The notes beneath the pieces were generated by a model. That model worked only from the letters and a program-made list of their open reading frames with translations, was not told the origin of the DNA and ran no database searches. Source: Bosea sp. 124 (GTDB taxonomy: Bacteria > Pseudomonadota > Alphaproteobacteria > Rhizobiales > Beijerinckiaceae). From it: a stretch of 64,000 nt of DNA. The DNA lies in NCBI RefSeq assembly GCF_003046175.1, contig NZ_PZZM01000001.1, positions 1,001,001 through 1,065,000 on the forward strand, given 5' to 3'. This document shows, piece by piece, positions 37,998 to 46,880 of this stretch. The stretch's first letter is position 1; every line of letters begins with the position of its first letter. The translations under genes and the position numbers were made by a program.

Positions 37998-38794
37998 GTC
38001 GGCACTCGCACGCGACGCTCCAGCCAGCGCGTGAAGATGGCGATGGGGAAGGCGAAGACGAAGAACAGGAACAGGACGTAGATGTAGACCGCCGTGGCGA
38101 GATGCGCGCCGTCGCTGCCGATGACCGTGCGTGCGACGGACAAGACGTCCTCCGCGCCGGTGACGACCACGAGGCTCGAGCCGATGAACAGCATCGCGTA
38201 GGTTGTCATCAGGTTCGGCGTCATTAGAGGCAGCGCCTGCGGCACGATGACGTGCCGCAGGATTTGCAGCCGGCGATAACCGAGCGAGCGTGCCGATTCC
38301 CACTGGCCGCTCGGGATCGCCTCGATGCCGCCGCGGAACACCTCTGCGATATTGGCCGTGACCGGAAAGGCCAGGCCAATGGTCGCCTTGACCGTCGGCG
38401 ACAGGAACCAGGTCCTGCCGAAGGCATCGATCTAGAACGGCAGTAGATAGAGCATCGCGTAGAGCACGACGAGCCAGGGCGAGTTGCGCAGGACGTTCAT
38501 CACCAGCACGGCCGGTGTCCGAACGAGCGCGCTCTGCGCGATCAGTGCGATGCCCAGCGCGATGCCGGCGATGCCGGCCAGGAGCATCGCCCACAGGCTG
38601 ATCAGGATGTTGGCGGCGAATCCGCCGTCGAACCGGCTGAAGTCCGGACTGCCTGTCAAAAGCAGTGGGGAGCGCGAGGCAAGCGCCGCGACGATCGGCC
38701 CGGTCTCGCCGCGATAGACCAGCACGAGAAGCGCCGCGAGCACGGTACTGACGCCGATCATCCCGAAGATGAAGGCTTTGAGCTCGCTGTTCAT
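37994..38794 (-). pseudogene. Amino-acid-type ABC permease 2, split by an in-frame TAG
   Basis: One continuous frame from ATG 38794 to 37994 encodes a His/Glu/Gln-type permease. A single TAG at 38432-38434 interrupts it between [11 protein letters not shown] and [12 protein letters not shown]. The second half contains the diagnostic coupling loop [20 protein letters not shown], so both parts belong to one permease. Without the stop the protein would be about 266 residues, the normal size. CAG to TAG (TTCCAGATC to TTCTAGATC) is the simplest change. If real, the importer is disabled unless read through or complemented. Confidence 0.85.
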
Positions 38795-39507
38795 GACAGG
38801 CTCGTGCCGTAGCCGGGCATTCGAAAGATCACCGCGACGCGGCGGATCACCACGACCGCGAAGCTCGCCAGGAGCACGTAGATTGCCCAGATCAGCAGCA
38901 TGACCTCGAGATTGCGGAAGGTTTCGACCATGATCTGCGTGGCGCCGTACATGATGTCGGCCACCGCCACGAGCGCGGCCTGCGACGAGGTCTTGATCAG
39001 GCTGACGATGTTGTTGGTCATCGCCGGCACGCTGAGCCGCAGTCCGATCGGCAATTCGACATGGCGGAAGGTCTTCATCCGCGAATAGCCCAGGGAGCGG
39101 GCGCCCTCGACCGTCTGGCTCGGCACGGCGAGCAGGCCCGAGCGGATGATCTCGACAGCGATGGCGCCATTATACAGCCCCAACGACAGCACCACGCAGG
39201 TGAAGCCGGTGAAGAGTGGCACGGCACGGCCCGTGACGGCGTCGGTCAGGTTCAGGCCGATCTCGGACAGCATGAAATAGAGGAAGAAGAGCTGCACCAG
39301 CGGCGGCGTGTTGCGAAACAGCTCGACCAGGATGGTCGTCAGCGTCTCCAGCACCGGCAGCCGAAAATGCATGCAGATGGCGCCGGCGATGCCGACCGCG
39401 AACATCATGACGATGCCGAGCAGGCTCATCAGCACGGTGTTGCCGATGCCACGGACAAGCCATTGCTGATAGAGCGGGTCGCTCAGCCAGGCGAAGTCGA
39501 GGTTCAT
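38791..39507 (-). CDS. Amino-acid-type ABC permease 1
   Basis: 238 residues, five spans, with the EAA-type loop [20 protein letters not shown] and preceding [20 protein letters not shown] typical of polar amino acid permeases. Stop/start overlap of four bases with permease 2 downstream, and the same kind of overlap with the FMN oxidase gene upstream, so the whole set is one transcript. Confidence 0.92.
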   Translation of the reverse strand: MNLDFAWLSDPLYQQWLVRGIGNTVLMSLLGIVMMFAVGIAGAICMHFRLPVLETLTTILVELFRNTPPLVQLFFLYFMLSEIGLNLTDAVTGRAVPLFTGFTCVVLSLGLYNGAIAVEIIRSGLLAVPSQTVEGARSLGYSRMKTFRHVELPIGLRLSVPAMTNNIVSLIKTSSQAALVAVADIMYGATQIMVETFRNLEVMLLIWAIYVLLASFAVVVIRRVAVIFRMPGYGTSLS

Positions 39508-40703
39508 GCCGGACGCTCCTGGTCGCGCTCCAGCGAGATCTCCTTCAGTTCGGCCAGCGTGTTCACGCCGAGAAGGCCCATCGTCGTGCTGACTTCATGC
39601 GCAAGCAGCGTGAGCGCATGAGCGACGCCGTCTTCGCCGGCCACGGCCGCCGCCTGCAGCATGGGACGGCCGACGAAAACGAAATCGGCGCCGAGCCTGA
39701 CCGCCTTCAGGACGTCGGAACCGCGGCGGATGCCACCATCATACATGAGCGCGAGGCTCAAGCCCTTCGCCGCGATCGCCTCCAGGGCATCAAGCCCACT
39801 GACGGCACAATCGATCTGGCGGCCGCCATGGCTGGAGACGATGATGCCGTCGGCGCCGCTGGCCTGGGCGATCGCGGCATCGGCAGGCGCCATGATGCCT
39901 TTGACGACCAGCTTGCCACTCCAGCGCCGCCTGACCTGTTCGAAATGGCGCCAGGAAAGCGCATCGCGGCGGCCGATGTCGCGCACCAGCGTCGAGGAGA
40001 ACACCGGCGGGCCGGGCGTGGCGTCGGCATTCTCGAAGCGCAGCCGGGTACCGGCAAAGCCGTCGCGTCCCAAGACCTGCCAAAGCCAGCGCGGATGCGA
40101 CAGCCCCTGCCAAGCCATGGCCGGACCGAAGGTCACCGGCGAGCGGAAGCCGTGTCGCGCCGCGACTTCATGCTGGCCGAAGACGGCGGTGTCGGCGGTG
40201 ATCACCAGCGTGTCAAAACCCGCGGCCTCTACGCGATCGACAAGCGCGCCGATGCGATCGTCCTCGCCGGGAATATAGGCTTGGAACCAGCTTGTCGGTC
40301 CCGCGGTACGGACCGCTTCCATCGGGGTCAGGGAGGCGCCGCTGAGGATGCAGGGTAAACCTGCCTTGGCTGCGGCCCGCGCCAGCACGACGTCGCCATC
40401 GGCCGCGACGAGGCGGCAGAAGCCCATCGGGGCAATGCCGAAGGGATACGGATAATGTGCGCCCATCAGCGAGGTCGCGGCCGAGCGCTGCGACACGTCG
40501 ACCATCACGCGCGGCACGAAGGCACGCATCCGAAAGCTCCGCAGATTGCGCCGGTGGCTCTCGCCGTCCTCCGAATAACTGGCCACATAGTGGTGCAGAG
40601 CGGGCGGCAGGACCTTGCCGGCGCGCCTTTCGAAGTCGAGCAGGTTTAGGGCCCGGCCGGCAAGGCTGGAGCCTGCCTGCCGGTCGACTGTCTTGGCATG
40701 CAT
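39504..40703 (-). CDS. FMN-dependent alpha-hydroxy-acid oxidase/dehydrogenase
   Basis: 399 residues from ATG 40701-40703. Signature segments of the lactate/glycolate oxidase family: YPFGIAPMGFCRLVAADGDV, WFQAYIPGEDDRI, LVITADTAVFGQHE, KLVVKGIMAPADAAIAQASG, then IIVSSHGGRQIDCA with the catalytic His and flavin Arg (SSHGGRQ instead of the usual SNHGGRQ) and LALMYDGGIRRGSDVLKAVR for FMN phosphate. It oxidises an L-2-hydroxy acid to the 2-oxo acid. Co-transcription with the importer suggests that the imported compound or its first product is a 2-hydroxy acid. Confidence 0.9.
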   Translation of the reverse strand: MHAKTVDRQAGSSLAGRALNLLDFERRAGKVLPPALHHYVASYSEDGESHRRNLRSFRMRAFVPRVMVDVSQRSAATSLMGAHYPYPFGIAPMGFCRLVAADGDVVLARAAAKAGLPCILSGASLTPMEAVRTAGPTSWFQAYIPGEDDRIGALVDRVEAAGFDTLVITADTAVFGQHEVAARHGFRSPVTFGPAMAWQGLSHPRWLWQVLGRDGFAGTRLRFENADATPGPPVFSSTLVRDIGRRDALSWRHFEQVRRRWSGKLVVKGIMAPADAAIAQASGADGIIVSSHGGRQIDCAVSGLDALEAIAAKGLSLALMYDGGIRRGSDVLKAVRLGADFVFVGRPMLQAAAVAGEDGVAHALTLLAHEVSTTMGLLGVNTLAELKEISLERDQERPA

Positions 40704-40731
40704 GAGCGTTGCGTCCTCGCAGGAGCCGCAA

Positions 40732-40748
40732 GCGGGCACGAGGCCCGC
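40732..40748 (-). terminator. Short hairpin after the binding-protein gene
   Basis: GCGGGC at 40732-40737 pairs with GCCCGC at 40743-40748 around five bases. It lies 20 bases beyond the binding-protein stop and before the oxidase gene, with no T tract. Likely an intra-operon attenuator or stabiliser rather than a full terminator. Confidence 0.4.
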
Positions 40749-40767
40749 AGGCGAAGCCTTCGCAGCC

Positions 40768-41598
40768 TTACTTGACCTTGGCCTTGGCGTCCTGCGCGCG
40801 CTTGGTGACATATTCGCTGGTGCCGAGGCTGTACTTGGCCTCGCCCGAAACCATTGTGCCCGCCGCTTCCGCCTTCAGGATGGCGCTGTTGACGGCGCCG
40901 AGGAAGGCAGGCTCGCCCTTGCGGACGCCGCCGGCGATCGGGATGAACTCGAAGGCGTCGAGCGCAATCTTGTACTTATCTTTCCAACCGTCTTCCGTGA
41001 CCTTCGTGTTCAGGTTGGGCCCGTCATAGGCGATGGCGTCGCAGCGCCCGGTCTGGAAGGCGTTGTAGATCTCTGCCGTGCCGGCGAAAAGCACGAGTTC
41101 GGCGCCCCATTTCTCGCTTAGCGTGCGGTTGTAGAGATTGCCCTGGCTGCCGCAGATCTTCTTGCCGCGGATGTCTTCCCAAGCCTTGTAGGTCGCTTCC
41201 TTCGGCGCCAGCAGAACCATGCCGGCCATAGAGTAATATTCCTCGGTGAAATCGATCACCTTGCCGCGGTCGGCGGTCTTTCCGAGCGTCGCGAAGATCA
41301 CGTCGATACGGCCGGCGTTGAGCAGTTCGATCCGGTTCGAGGCGACGACCGGGACCATTTCGATGGCGGCCTCGGATCCGAACAGTTCCTTCGCCACCGA
41401 GCGGGCGAGATCCACCTCGAAACCCGTGTTCTGGCCCTTGGCGTCGAGATAGCCGAAGGGGTTGTAGTCGTTGCGGATACCCACGACGAGCTTGCCACGC
41501 TGCTTGACGCGATCGAGCTGGTCGGCATGGGCCACGCCCGCCAGCAGGCCGGCGGCGACGAGGGAGAGGGCAGCGAGTGTCCTGGTGAAAACCGGCAT
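40768..41598 (-). CDS. Amino-acid-type ABC substrate-binding protein
   Basis: 276 residues with a signal peptide (LAALSLVAAGLLAGVAHA). The SBP_bac_3 fold starts GKLVVGIRNDYNPFGYLDAK and NTGFEVDLARSVAKELFG; the ligand-contact region has TLGKTADRGKVIDFTEEYYS. It heads the leftward operon, divergent from the two LysR genes. Ligands of this family are amino acids, opines and related carboxylates. Confidence 0.92.
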   Translation of the reverse strand: MPVFTRTLAALSLVAAGLLAGVAHADQLDRVKQRGKLVVGIRNDYNPFGYLDAKGQNTGFEVDLARSVAKELFGSEAAIEMVPVVASNRIELLNAGRIDVIFATLGKTADRGKVIDFTEEYYSMAGMVLLAPKEATYKAWEDIRGKKICGSQGNLYNRTLSEKWGAELVLFAGTAEIYNAFQTGRCDAIAYDGPNLNTKVTEDGWKDKYKIALDAFEFIPIAGGVRKGEPAFLGAVNSAILKAEAAGTMVSGEAKYSLGTSEYVTKRAQDAKAKVK

Positions 41599-41716
41599 GA
41601 CGAGATCCCCTTTTTATCGGCGCTCCTGAACCCGGCAGATGTCGCACAGGTCGGCGCTTGTCTATCAGCTTCGCCTTGCCCCACATAATTTTCCAATAGA
41701 TAATCACGCGATCAGA

Positions 41717-41731
41717 ATAAGTATGGCTTAT
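41717..41731. promoter_or_regulatory. Candidate LysR box ATAAG-N5-CTTAT
   Basis: ATAAG TATGG CTTAT is a perfect dyad of the LysR T-N11-A form, ending 13 bases before the first LysR start codon at 41744. It lies in the 145-base divergent gap between the binding-protein gene and the LysR pair, next to an AT-rich stretch (CATAATTTTCCAATAGATAA). Its position supports the start at 41744 and control of both directions. Confidence 0.6.
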
Positions 41732-41743
41732 GAGGCGCAAGGC

Positions 41744-42676
41744 ATGAACGTCCGCCAGATCGAAGCGTTCCAGGCCGTTATGGCGACCGGCAGCGTCACG
41801 CGCGCCGGCGAGCGCATGAGCATATCGCAACCGGCCGTCAGCCAGTTGATCGCGCAGTTCGAGCGCGGCTGCGGGTTTCGCCTGTTCGATCGACAAGGGA
41901 GCAAAATCGCGCCGACGCGCGAGGCCGAGGCGCTTTACAACGAGGTCCAGCGAATGTTCGTCGGCGTGGGACAGATCGCGCGCGTGGCGACAGCGCTGCG
42001 CGAGCAGAGCTGGGGCGCGCTCAGCCTCGCCGCCTTCCCGGCGATCGCGCGCAAGGTCGTGCCCGACATCGTCTGGAGGTTCTGCCAGGCGCATCCCGAG
42101 ACCAGCTTCCGGCTGGAGAGCATGCGGTCGCGCAGCCTGATCGACGCGGTGGCGGCGCAACACGTGGATATCGGGCTGAGCTTCCTGCCAGGAGATCGCA
42201 CCGAGGTCGAAAGCGAGCATCTGCAGCGCCTGCGCGGCCTTTGCATCCTGCCGTCCTCGCACCGGCTTGCCCACAAGTCGGTGATCCATGCAGCCGATCT
42301 CGCGGGTGAGGATTTCGTCTCGCTCGGCCCCCAGGATCACTCGCGGTTGATCATTGACCGCGTCTTCGACGAGGAAAAGGTAGCGCGCCGCTCGCGGATC
42401 GAGGCCGGCCAGTCGGAGACCGCCTTCTCCTTCGTGGCAGCCAATGCGGGCGTCGCGGTGGTCGATCCGATCAGCGCTCACAACAATGATGACGCCAGGG
42501 TCGCGATCCGATCGTTCGAGCCGCCGGTCTATTTCGACATCTGGCTGATCCGACCCAAAGCGTCGCGGCCATTCAACCTGGTCGATGGTTTCGTTGCCCA
42601 TTTGCGCGAGCAGATTGAGGCCTTCGCCACGGAACTCGCGGCCGCCGCGAGACCACGCGCGGGCGGCAGGTCATGA
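41744..42676 (+). CDS. LysR-family regulator, first of a tandem pair
   Basis: 310 residues from ATG 41744. HTH: MNVRQIEAFQAVMATGSVTR and MSISQPAVSQLIAQFERGCG. The effector domain resembles the NocR/OccR-like opine group (SLAAFPAIARKVVPDIVWRF, DAVAAQHVDIGLSFLPG). Its stop overlaps the next LysR gene by four bases. Divergent from the amino-acid-type importer operon. Confidence 0.9.
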   Translation: MNVRQIEAFQAVMATGSVTRAGERMSISQPAVSQLIAQFERGCGFRLFDRQGSKIAPTREAEALYNEVQRMFVGVGQIARVATALREQSWGALSLAAFPAIARKVVPDIVWRFCQAHPETSFRLESMRSRSLIDAVAAQHVDIGLSFLPGDRTEVESEHLQRLRGLCILPSSHRLAHKSVIHAADLAGEDFVSLGPQDHSRLIIDRVFDEEKVARRSRIEAGQSETAFSFVAANAGVAVVDPISAHNNDDARVAIRSFEPPVYFDIWLIRPKASRPFNLVDGFVAHLREQIEAFATELAAAARPRAGGRS

Positions 42677-43593
42677 ACATCCGGCAGTTGGAGGCCTTCA
42701 GGGCTGTCGTGGAACTCGGCAGCTTCACCCGAGCCGGGCAGCAGCTTGGGCTGACGCAGCCGGCCGTTAGCAAGCTGATCTTCCTGCTGGAGCGAAGGTG
42801 CGGCTTTCCGCTGTTCATCCGGCAGCGCAACGGCGTCCTTCTAACCGCCGAAGGGAAGATGCTTCATGACGAAGTGCAGCGCGTCTTTCTGGGCGTCGCG
42901 TCGGTAGCTGCGCGCGCGGAGGCGATCGGGCGGCTGGACCACGGCGAGATCAAGCTAGTCACCTTTCCCTCGCTCGCCGTCCGCATCCTGCCGCCGATCC
43001 TGGCCCGCTTCATGTCGGATCGCCCGTCCTTGCGCATCGAGATGGCGAGCCGCAATTCATGGCTGCTTCTCGATGCGGTCGCGACGCAGGGCGTCGATCT
43101 CGGATTCGGCATGGTCGCTAGCGAGCGCCCGGGGCTACGCTACGAAAAGCTCTGCACGATGCAGGCGGTCTGCGTTCTGCCGCCCGGGCACCGGCTTGCC
43201 GGGCGAACGGCGATCGCAGCCGCCGATCTAGACGGCGAACGCTTTGTGGCGATGCTTGAAGAAGACCGGGCGCAGCTTCAAGTGGACCAGGCGTTCGCAG
43301 CGAGTGGGTCCGTTCGCAATGTCGTACTCAAGGCCCAACTCACCGATAGCTGCTGCTCCTTCGTCGCGGCCGGAGTCGGCGTTGCGGTGGTTGACCCGTT
43401 GAGCGCAGCCGGCTTTGGACCTGAGCAATTGACAGTGCGTCCCTTCCGCCCCGCCGTCGCATACGACATCTGGGTTATACTGCCGAGTTTCCGGGAGCCC
43501 TCGCTTGCGACCCAAGCGATGATTTCTCATGTCCGCGAGGCGCTCTCGCGCAGGCTTACGGAGCTCGCCGTGTCGATCGGGGACATCGCCTGA
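42673..43593 (+). CDS. LysR-family regulator, second of a tandem pair
   Basis: 306 residues with the same plan as its neighbour: MNIRQLEAFRAVVELGSFTR, LGLTQPAVSKLIFLLERRCG, then an effector domain with KLVTFPSLAVRILPPILARF and LLDAVATQGVDLGFGMV. The two are paralogues, probably an old duplication. Tandem coupled LysR genes are unusual and could form heterodimers or sense two ligands. The AtuA-like gene follows after 121 bases. Confidence 0.9.
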   Translation: MNIRQLEAFRAVVELGSFTRAGQQLGLTQPAVSKLIFLLERRCGFPLFIRQRNGVLLTAEGKMLHDEVQRVFLGVASVAARAEAIGRLDHGEIKLVTFPSLAVRILPPILARFMSDRPSLRIEMASRNSWLLLDAVATQGVDLGFGMVASERPGLRYEKLCTMQAVCVLPPGHRLAGRTAIAAADLDGERFVAMLEEDRAQLQVDQAFAASGSVRNVVLKAQLTDSCCSFVAAGVGVAVVDPLSAAGFGPEQLTVRPFRPAVAYDIWVILPSFREPSLATQAMISHVREALSRRLTELAVSIGDIA

Positions 43594-43714
43594 CGCTCGG
43601 CCATTGCCTGTGGTTATGGCTGGGCCTTGGAAAGCGATTTGACCCAGTGTCCATGTCTCCGCTCCAATTCAGGCAGAGCGACGATAGTCGAAATCTCCTG
43701 CCCGAAGGTCGATC

Positions 43715-45058
43715 ATGAACGCCATCACGGTCCTCACGCCCACCGGCACGCTCGGTTATGGCTTCGGCGAGGAGGCGCTTAAGCGAGGCATGTCTCTGGG
43801 ACCCGCGGTCATCGCCGTTGATGCCGGCTCGACAGATCCCGGGCCGCATTATCTCGGCTCCGGCAAGCCGCTCGTCTCGGATGTCAGCATCAAGCGCGAA
43901 CTGACGGCTTTGATCACGGCGGGCCGCGCGGCCGGGATACCGGTGATCGTCGGCAGTGCCGGCGGTGCGGGATCGGGCGTGCAGGTCGACCGGACGGCAA
44001 CTCTGGTCCGCGAGATCGCGGACGAACTGCGCCTCACCTTCAGGCTTGCGACGATCCACTCGGACATTCCCGTCGCGCGCGCGAAGCGTGCCGTCGCGGC
44101 CGGCGAGATCATCGATTTCGAGGCCGGAACGCCGCTGACGGGGGCGTTGCTCGACCAGACGGTGACGCTCGTCGCGCAGATGGGCCATGAGCCGATCTGC
44201 GCTGCGCTGGACGGCGGGGCCGACGTCATCATCGCCGGCCGGGCCTGCGACGATTCCGTGATCGCTTCCTTTCCCATCTGGCGAGGCGCCGACCCGGCGC
44301 TGGCCATTCATATGGGCAAGATCCTCGAATGTGGCGCGTTTTCCGCCGAGCCCTTCGCCATGGATGTGATGCTCGGCACGCTGGATGGCGAAGGCTTCGT
44401 TCTGGAGCCGGGCAGCACCGGCCGTCGCGCCTCGGTGAAGTCCGTCGCGGCACATTCGCTGTACGAGCGAGAGAATCCTTTCAAGCAATCCGGCCCGGGC
44501 CACGAGATCGACCTGTCGGCCTGCTCCTTCGAACAACTCGGCGAACGGCAGGTCCGCGTCCGTGGAGCGACGCTGACCCAGACGGCCGAGTATTACGTCA
44601 AGCTCGAGGGCGCTAAGCTCGCTGGTTACCGCTCGATCGCGATCGCCGGCATCCGCTGCCCAACGACCGTGAAGGCGCTCGATTCCATCCTCGCTGACGT
44701 TAAGCAGAAGGCGATCGCCTATTTCGCGCCTTCGCCGATCACGGTCGTCTTCCATGTCTATGGCGCCAACGGCGTAATGAAGGAGTTGGAGCAGGAAACC
44801 GCACCGCAGCGCGAGGTCGGGCTGGTGATCGAGGTGACCGCCGCGGACCAGGAACTCGCTCACGCGGCCTGCCACCAGATCAGCGGCGCGATGCTGCACT
44901 ATCATTACCCCGGGGTGATCAACACCTCCGGCAACCTGGCCTTCCCCTATTCGCCGTCGGACCTGGATCTCGGCCCGGTCTACGAATTCAGCGCCTATCA
45001 CCTGATGAAGGTTGAGACGCCGACGGAACTGTTCCCCATCACCTATGAGGACCTTTGA
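43715..45058 (+). CDS. AtuA-like protein (DUF1446, acyclic terpene utilisation family)
   Basis: 447 residues with the family landmarks VLTPTGTLGYGFGEEALKRG, VIAVDAGSTDPGPHYLGSGK, VIVGSAGGAGSGVQVDRTAT, DVIIAGRACDDSVIASFPIW and HMGKILECGAFSAEP. The name comes from a gene of citronellol degradation in Pseudomonas, but most members are uncharacterised and lie in carboxylate-degradation clusters. It is followed one base later by a DUF4387 gene, a pairing that occurs repeatedly in bacteria. Probably works on the hydroxy- or oxo-acid handled by the divergent operon. Confidence 0.88.
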   Translation: MNAITVLTPTGTLGYGFGEEALKRGMSLGPAVIAVDAGSTDPGPHYLGSGKPLVSDVSIKRELTALITAGRAAGIPVIVGSAGGAGSGVQVDRTATLVREIADELRLTFRLATIHSDIPVARAKRAVAAGEIIDFEAGTPLTGALLDQTVTLVAQMGHEPICAALDGGADVIIAGRACDDSVIASFPIWRGADPALAIHMGKILECGAFSAEPFAMDVMLGTLDGEGFVLEPGSTGRRASVKSVAAHSLYERENPFKQSGPGHEIDLSACSFEQLGERQVRVRGATLTQTAEYYVKLEGAKLAGYRSIAIAGIRCPTTVKALDSILADVKQKAIAYFAPSPITVVFHVYGANGVMKELEQETAPQREVGLVIEVTAADQELAHAACHQISGAMLHYHYPGVINTSGNLAFPYSPSDLDLGPVYEFSAYHLMKVETPTELFPITYEDL

Positions 45059-45059
45059 G

Positions 45060-45383
45060 ATGACAGTCCACAAGCTCAAGGACGTTGCCGACATCGTCCG
45101 CAGCAAGAATGCGGGTCCCTATCGCATCACCTTCGACATCCTGTTCAAGGACAAATCACGCTACGAGGCAGTCCGCGCCACGGGGGCGATCAATCCGGCC
45201 GCCGTTGCACGAGCGTATGGCATTGAAGTCTCGCAGATTTCATCATTCTTCGAGATCGATATGGCAAACGCCATCAAAATCACGATTAAGCGCCCGCGCG
45301 CCCAAGGCACGGCGGGCGACGGTGACATGTACGGCTGCCAGCACCACGTTCCCATGATGGAGATAGACGTGATGCTACATTGA
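45060..45383 (+). CDS. DUF4387-domain protein
   Basis: 107 residues from ATG 45060, one base after the AtuA stop. Full-length domain: KLKDVADIVRSKNAGPYRIT, FDILFKDKSRYEAVRATGAI, FFEIDMANAIKITIKRPRAQ, then GDGDMYGCQHHVPMMEID. DUF4387 proteins accompany AtuA-like proteins and probably form a complex with them. The enzymatic role is not established. Confidence 0.88.
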   Translation: MTVHKLKDVADIVRSKNAGPYRITFDILFKDKSRYEAVRATGAINPAAVARAYGIEVSQISSFFEIDMANAIKITIKRPRAQGTAGDGDMYGCQHHVPMMEIDVMLH

Positions 45384-45482
45384 GGGGCCATCAGAGGTCA
45401 GCTTTGGCACAGCGTCAACGTCCGGAAGTGGCGCGTCACGGCCGACAGATTGTGGGACTCCGCCGGGCCCTTAAGGCGAGTT

Positions 45483-46864
45483 TTAGAATGTCACGGTCGC
45501 CCAGCCAGCGGCGAAGGAGCCGGCGACGCCGCCCGCCTGCTTGATGCGCTCGCCCGGCTTATAACTGACGAAGGTTCCGCCCAACGTAACATGCTCGGTC
45601 GGGCTCCATTCCAACGTCGTCGAGATCTGCTGGCCGAGGTACAAGCCGGCTCCACCAGCGGTTCGGGCAACCGGCGTGACCGCCGGCCCGTAGAAGCCGT
45701 CGGCCTTGCTCTGCTTCCAGAGTGGGTTCCGGCCGACGGTCAACTTGACCTTCGGCAGCACGGTCAGCGCTATGTTGGGCTGGATGTCGACCAGGTTCGC
45801 TGGCCCGACGAGGTTCGCCTTGGAGAAATACGGCAACTTGGGGAAGAGCGGATTGAAGGTGCCGAGCCTGCCGTCGCGCAGATTACCGTCGCCGCTGATG
45901 GCATCGGCGTTGAGCCCTATGCGCGGCGCGAACGGCAGATTCGAAAAGCTATAGCCAAGCTCGGACGAGGCGGTCCAGGCGCGGATATCCGCCCGGCCGA
46001 AGCTGCCGAACTGGACCGCCCCTTCGACGTTCCAGTCGAAGCCAGACGCCTTGCCGAAGAGCCGGCTGCCGAGGGTATGGCGGCGTTCATCGGCCGTGCC
46101 TTGCGCGAAGCGGGCATTCTCGCGCGTGATCCCCAGATAGTAAATGTCGGCCTTCAACACAGGCGCACCGGGGACTGGCGAAGTCGCGTACAGGCCCCAG
46201 AAGGCCTGCGTCGGGTCGGACTGGTCTTCGAATAGGCCAGCCATCGGCACGACCGGCCGGACCAGAAAACATCGATGCGTCTATCGGGATCGGCGATCCA
46301 GGCGGCGCGGACGCCGTCGAAGGCGCGACGCACATTCGGGCTTTCGCGAACCGAGACGAGGCGAGGCGAGCCAAAGCTCATTTCCTGGCGGCCGCCGCGG
46401 ACCATGACGTTGCTGCCCGCGGTGGGCAGACTCAGCCCGCCATAGCCTTGCAGGATATCCAGCCGGTCGAGTTGGGTGCCCGGGGGTGTCACCGTCCAGA
46501 TCGGAGCTTGGCCGCTGACGAACTCGACGAAGCCGCGGATATGGGGGCCGAGCTTCAGATCGGTTGACAGGAATGACCGGATCAACAGCCCGTTGTTGTG
46601 GGCCGGCGCCGCAAGTCCGAAGACCGGCTGCCGGGAGAATTCGGGGCGGATCTGCAATTGCCCGCCCAGGCTCAAAGTGACCGATCCGGCACGCGACAGA
46701 GGAATGTCTTTCAGCGCCGCGAACCGGTCGGCGTTCGCCTCGTTGCAGACGACACCGTTCGTCTTGCTGTCCGGATTGCAGGGCGTGTTAGCCTGTGAGA
46801 GCGCCGCGCTGGAGCTGGCGAGCCAGCCTGCTGCAAAGGCAATGGCGACGCCGGGCCGCCTCAC
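45483..46864 (-). pseudogene. Alginate-export-type outer-membrane porin with a -1 frameshift
   Basis: The first part, GTG 46864 to about 46258, encodes a signal peptide (AIAFAAGWLASSSAALSQA) and a porin start (VTLSLGGQLQIRPEFSRQPV, VMVRGGRQEMSFGSPRLVSV, AAWIADPDRRIDVFWSG). The second part, in the next frame from about 46260 to 45483, continues PVVPMAGLFEDQSDPTQAFW and ends GSFAAGWATVTF, the aromatic C-terminal strand of outer-membrane barrels. Loss of one C in TCCCGG, now TCCGG on the coding strand near 46258, would account for the break. It is the last gene of the train that starts with the histidine kinase. Confidence 0.8.
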
Positions 46865-46880
46865 CTCACCTCACCTCACC
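46861..46880. repeat. Four tandem pentamers at a stop/start junction
   Basis: TCACC is repeated four times (46861-46880) and followed by TCGCC. On the coding strand this reads GGTGA units. The MFS stop codon (46871-46873) and the GTG start of the porin (46862-46864) both lie inside the repeat, and each unit also supplies a GAGG ribosome-binding core. Change in copy number would shift the spacing and frame between the two genes. Confidence 0.75.

Noticed and set aside
37998..38594. Upstream extension of the amino-acid ABC ATPase frame
   Set aside because: It overlaps the permease in another frame and has shadow composition; the ATPase starts at 37997.
41024..42601. 525-codon leftward frame spanning the divergent promoter and LysR gene
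   Set aside because: It runs antisense through a LysR gene and out of frame through the binding-protein gene; no domain.
43556..45106. 516-codon frame antisense to the AtuA-like gene
   Set aside because: Shadow frame; the AtuA and DUF4387 families are recognisable on the plus strand.
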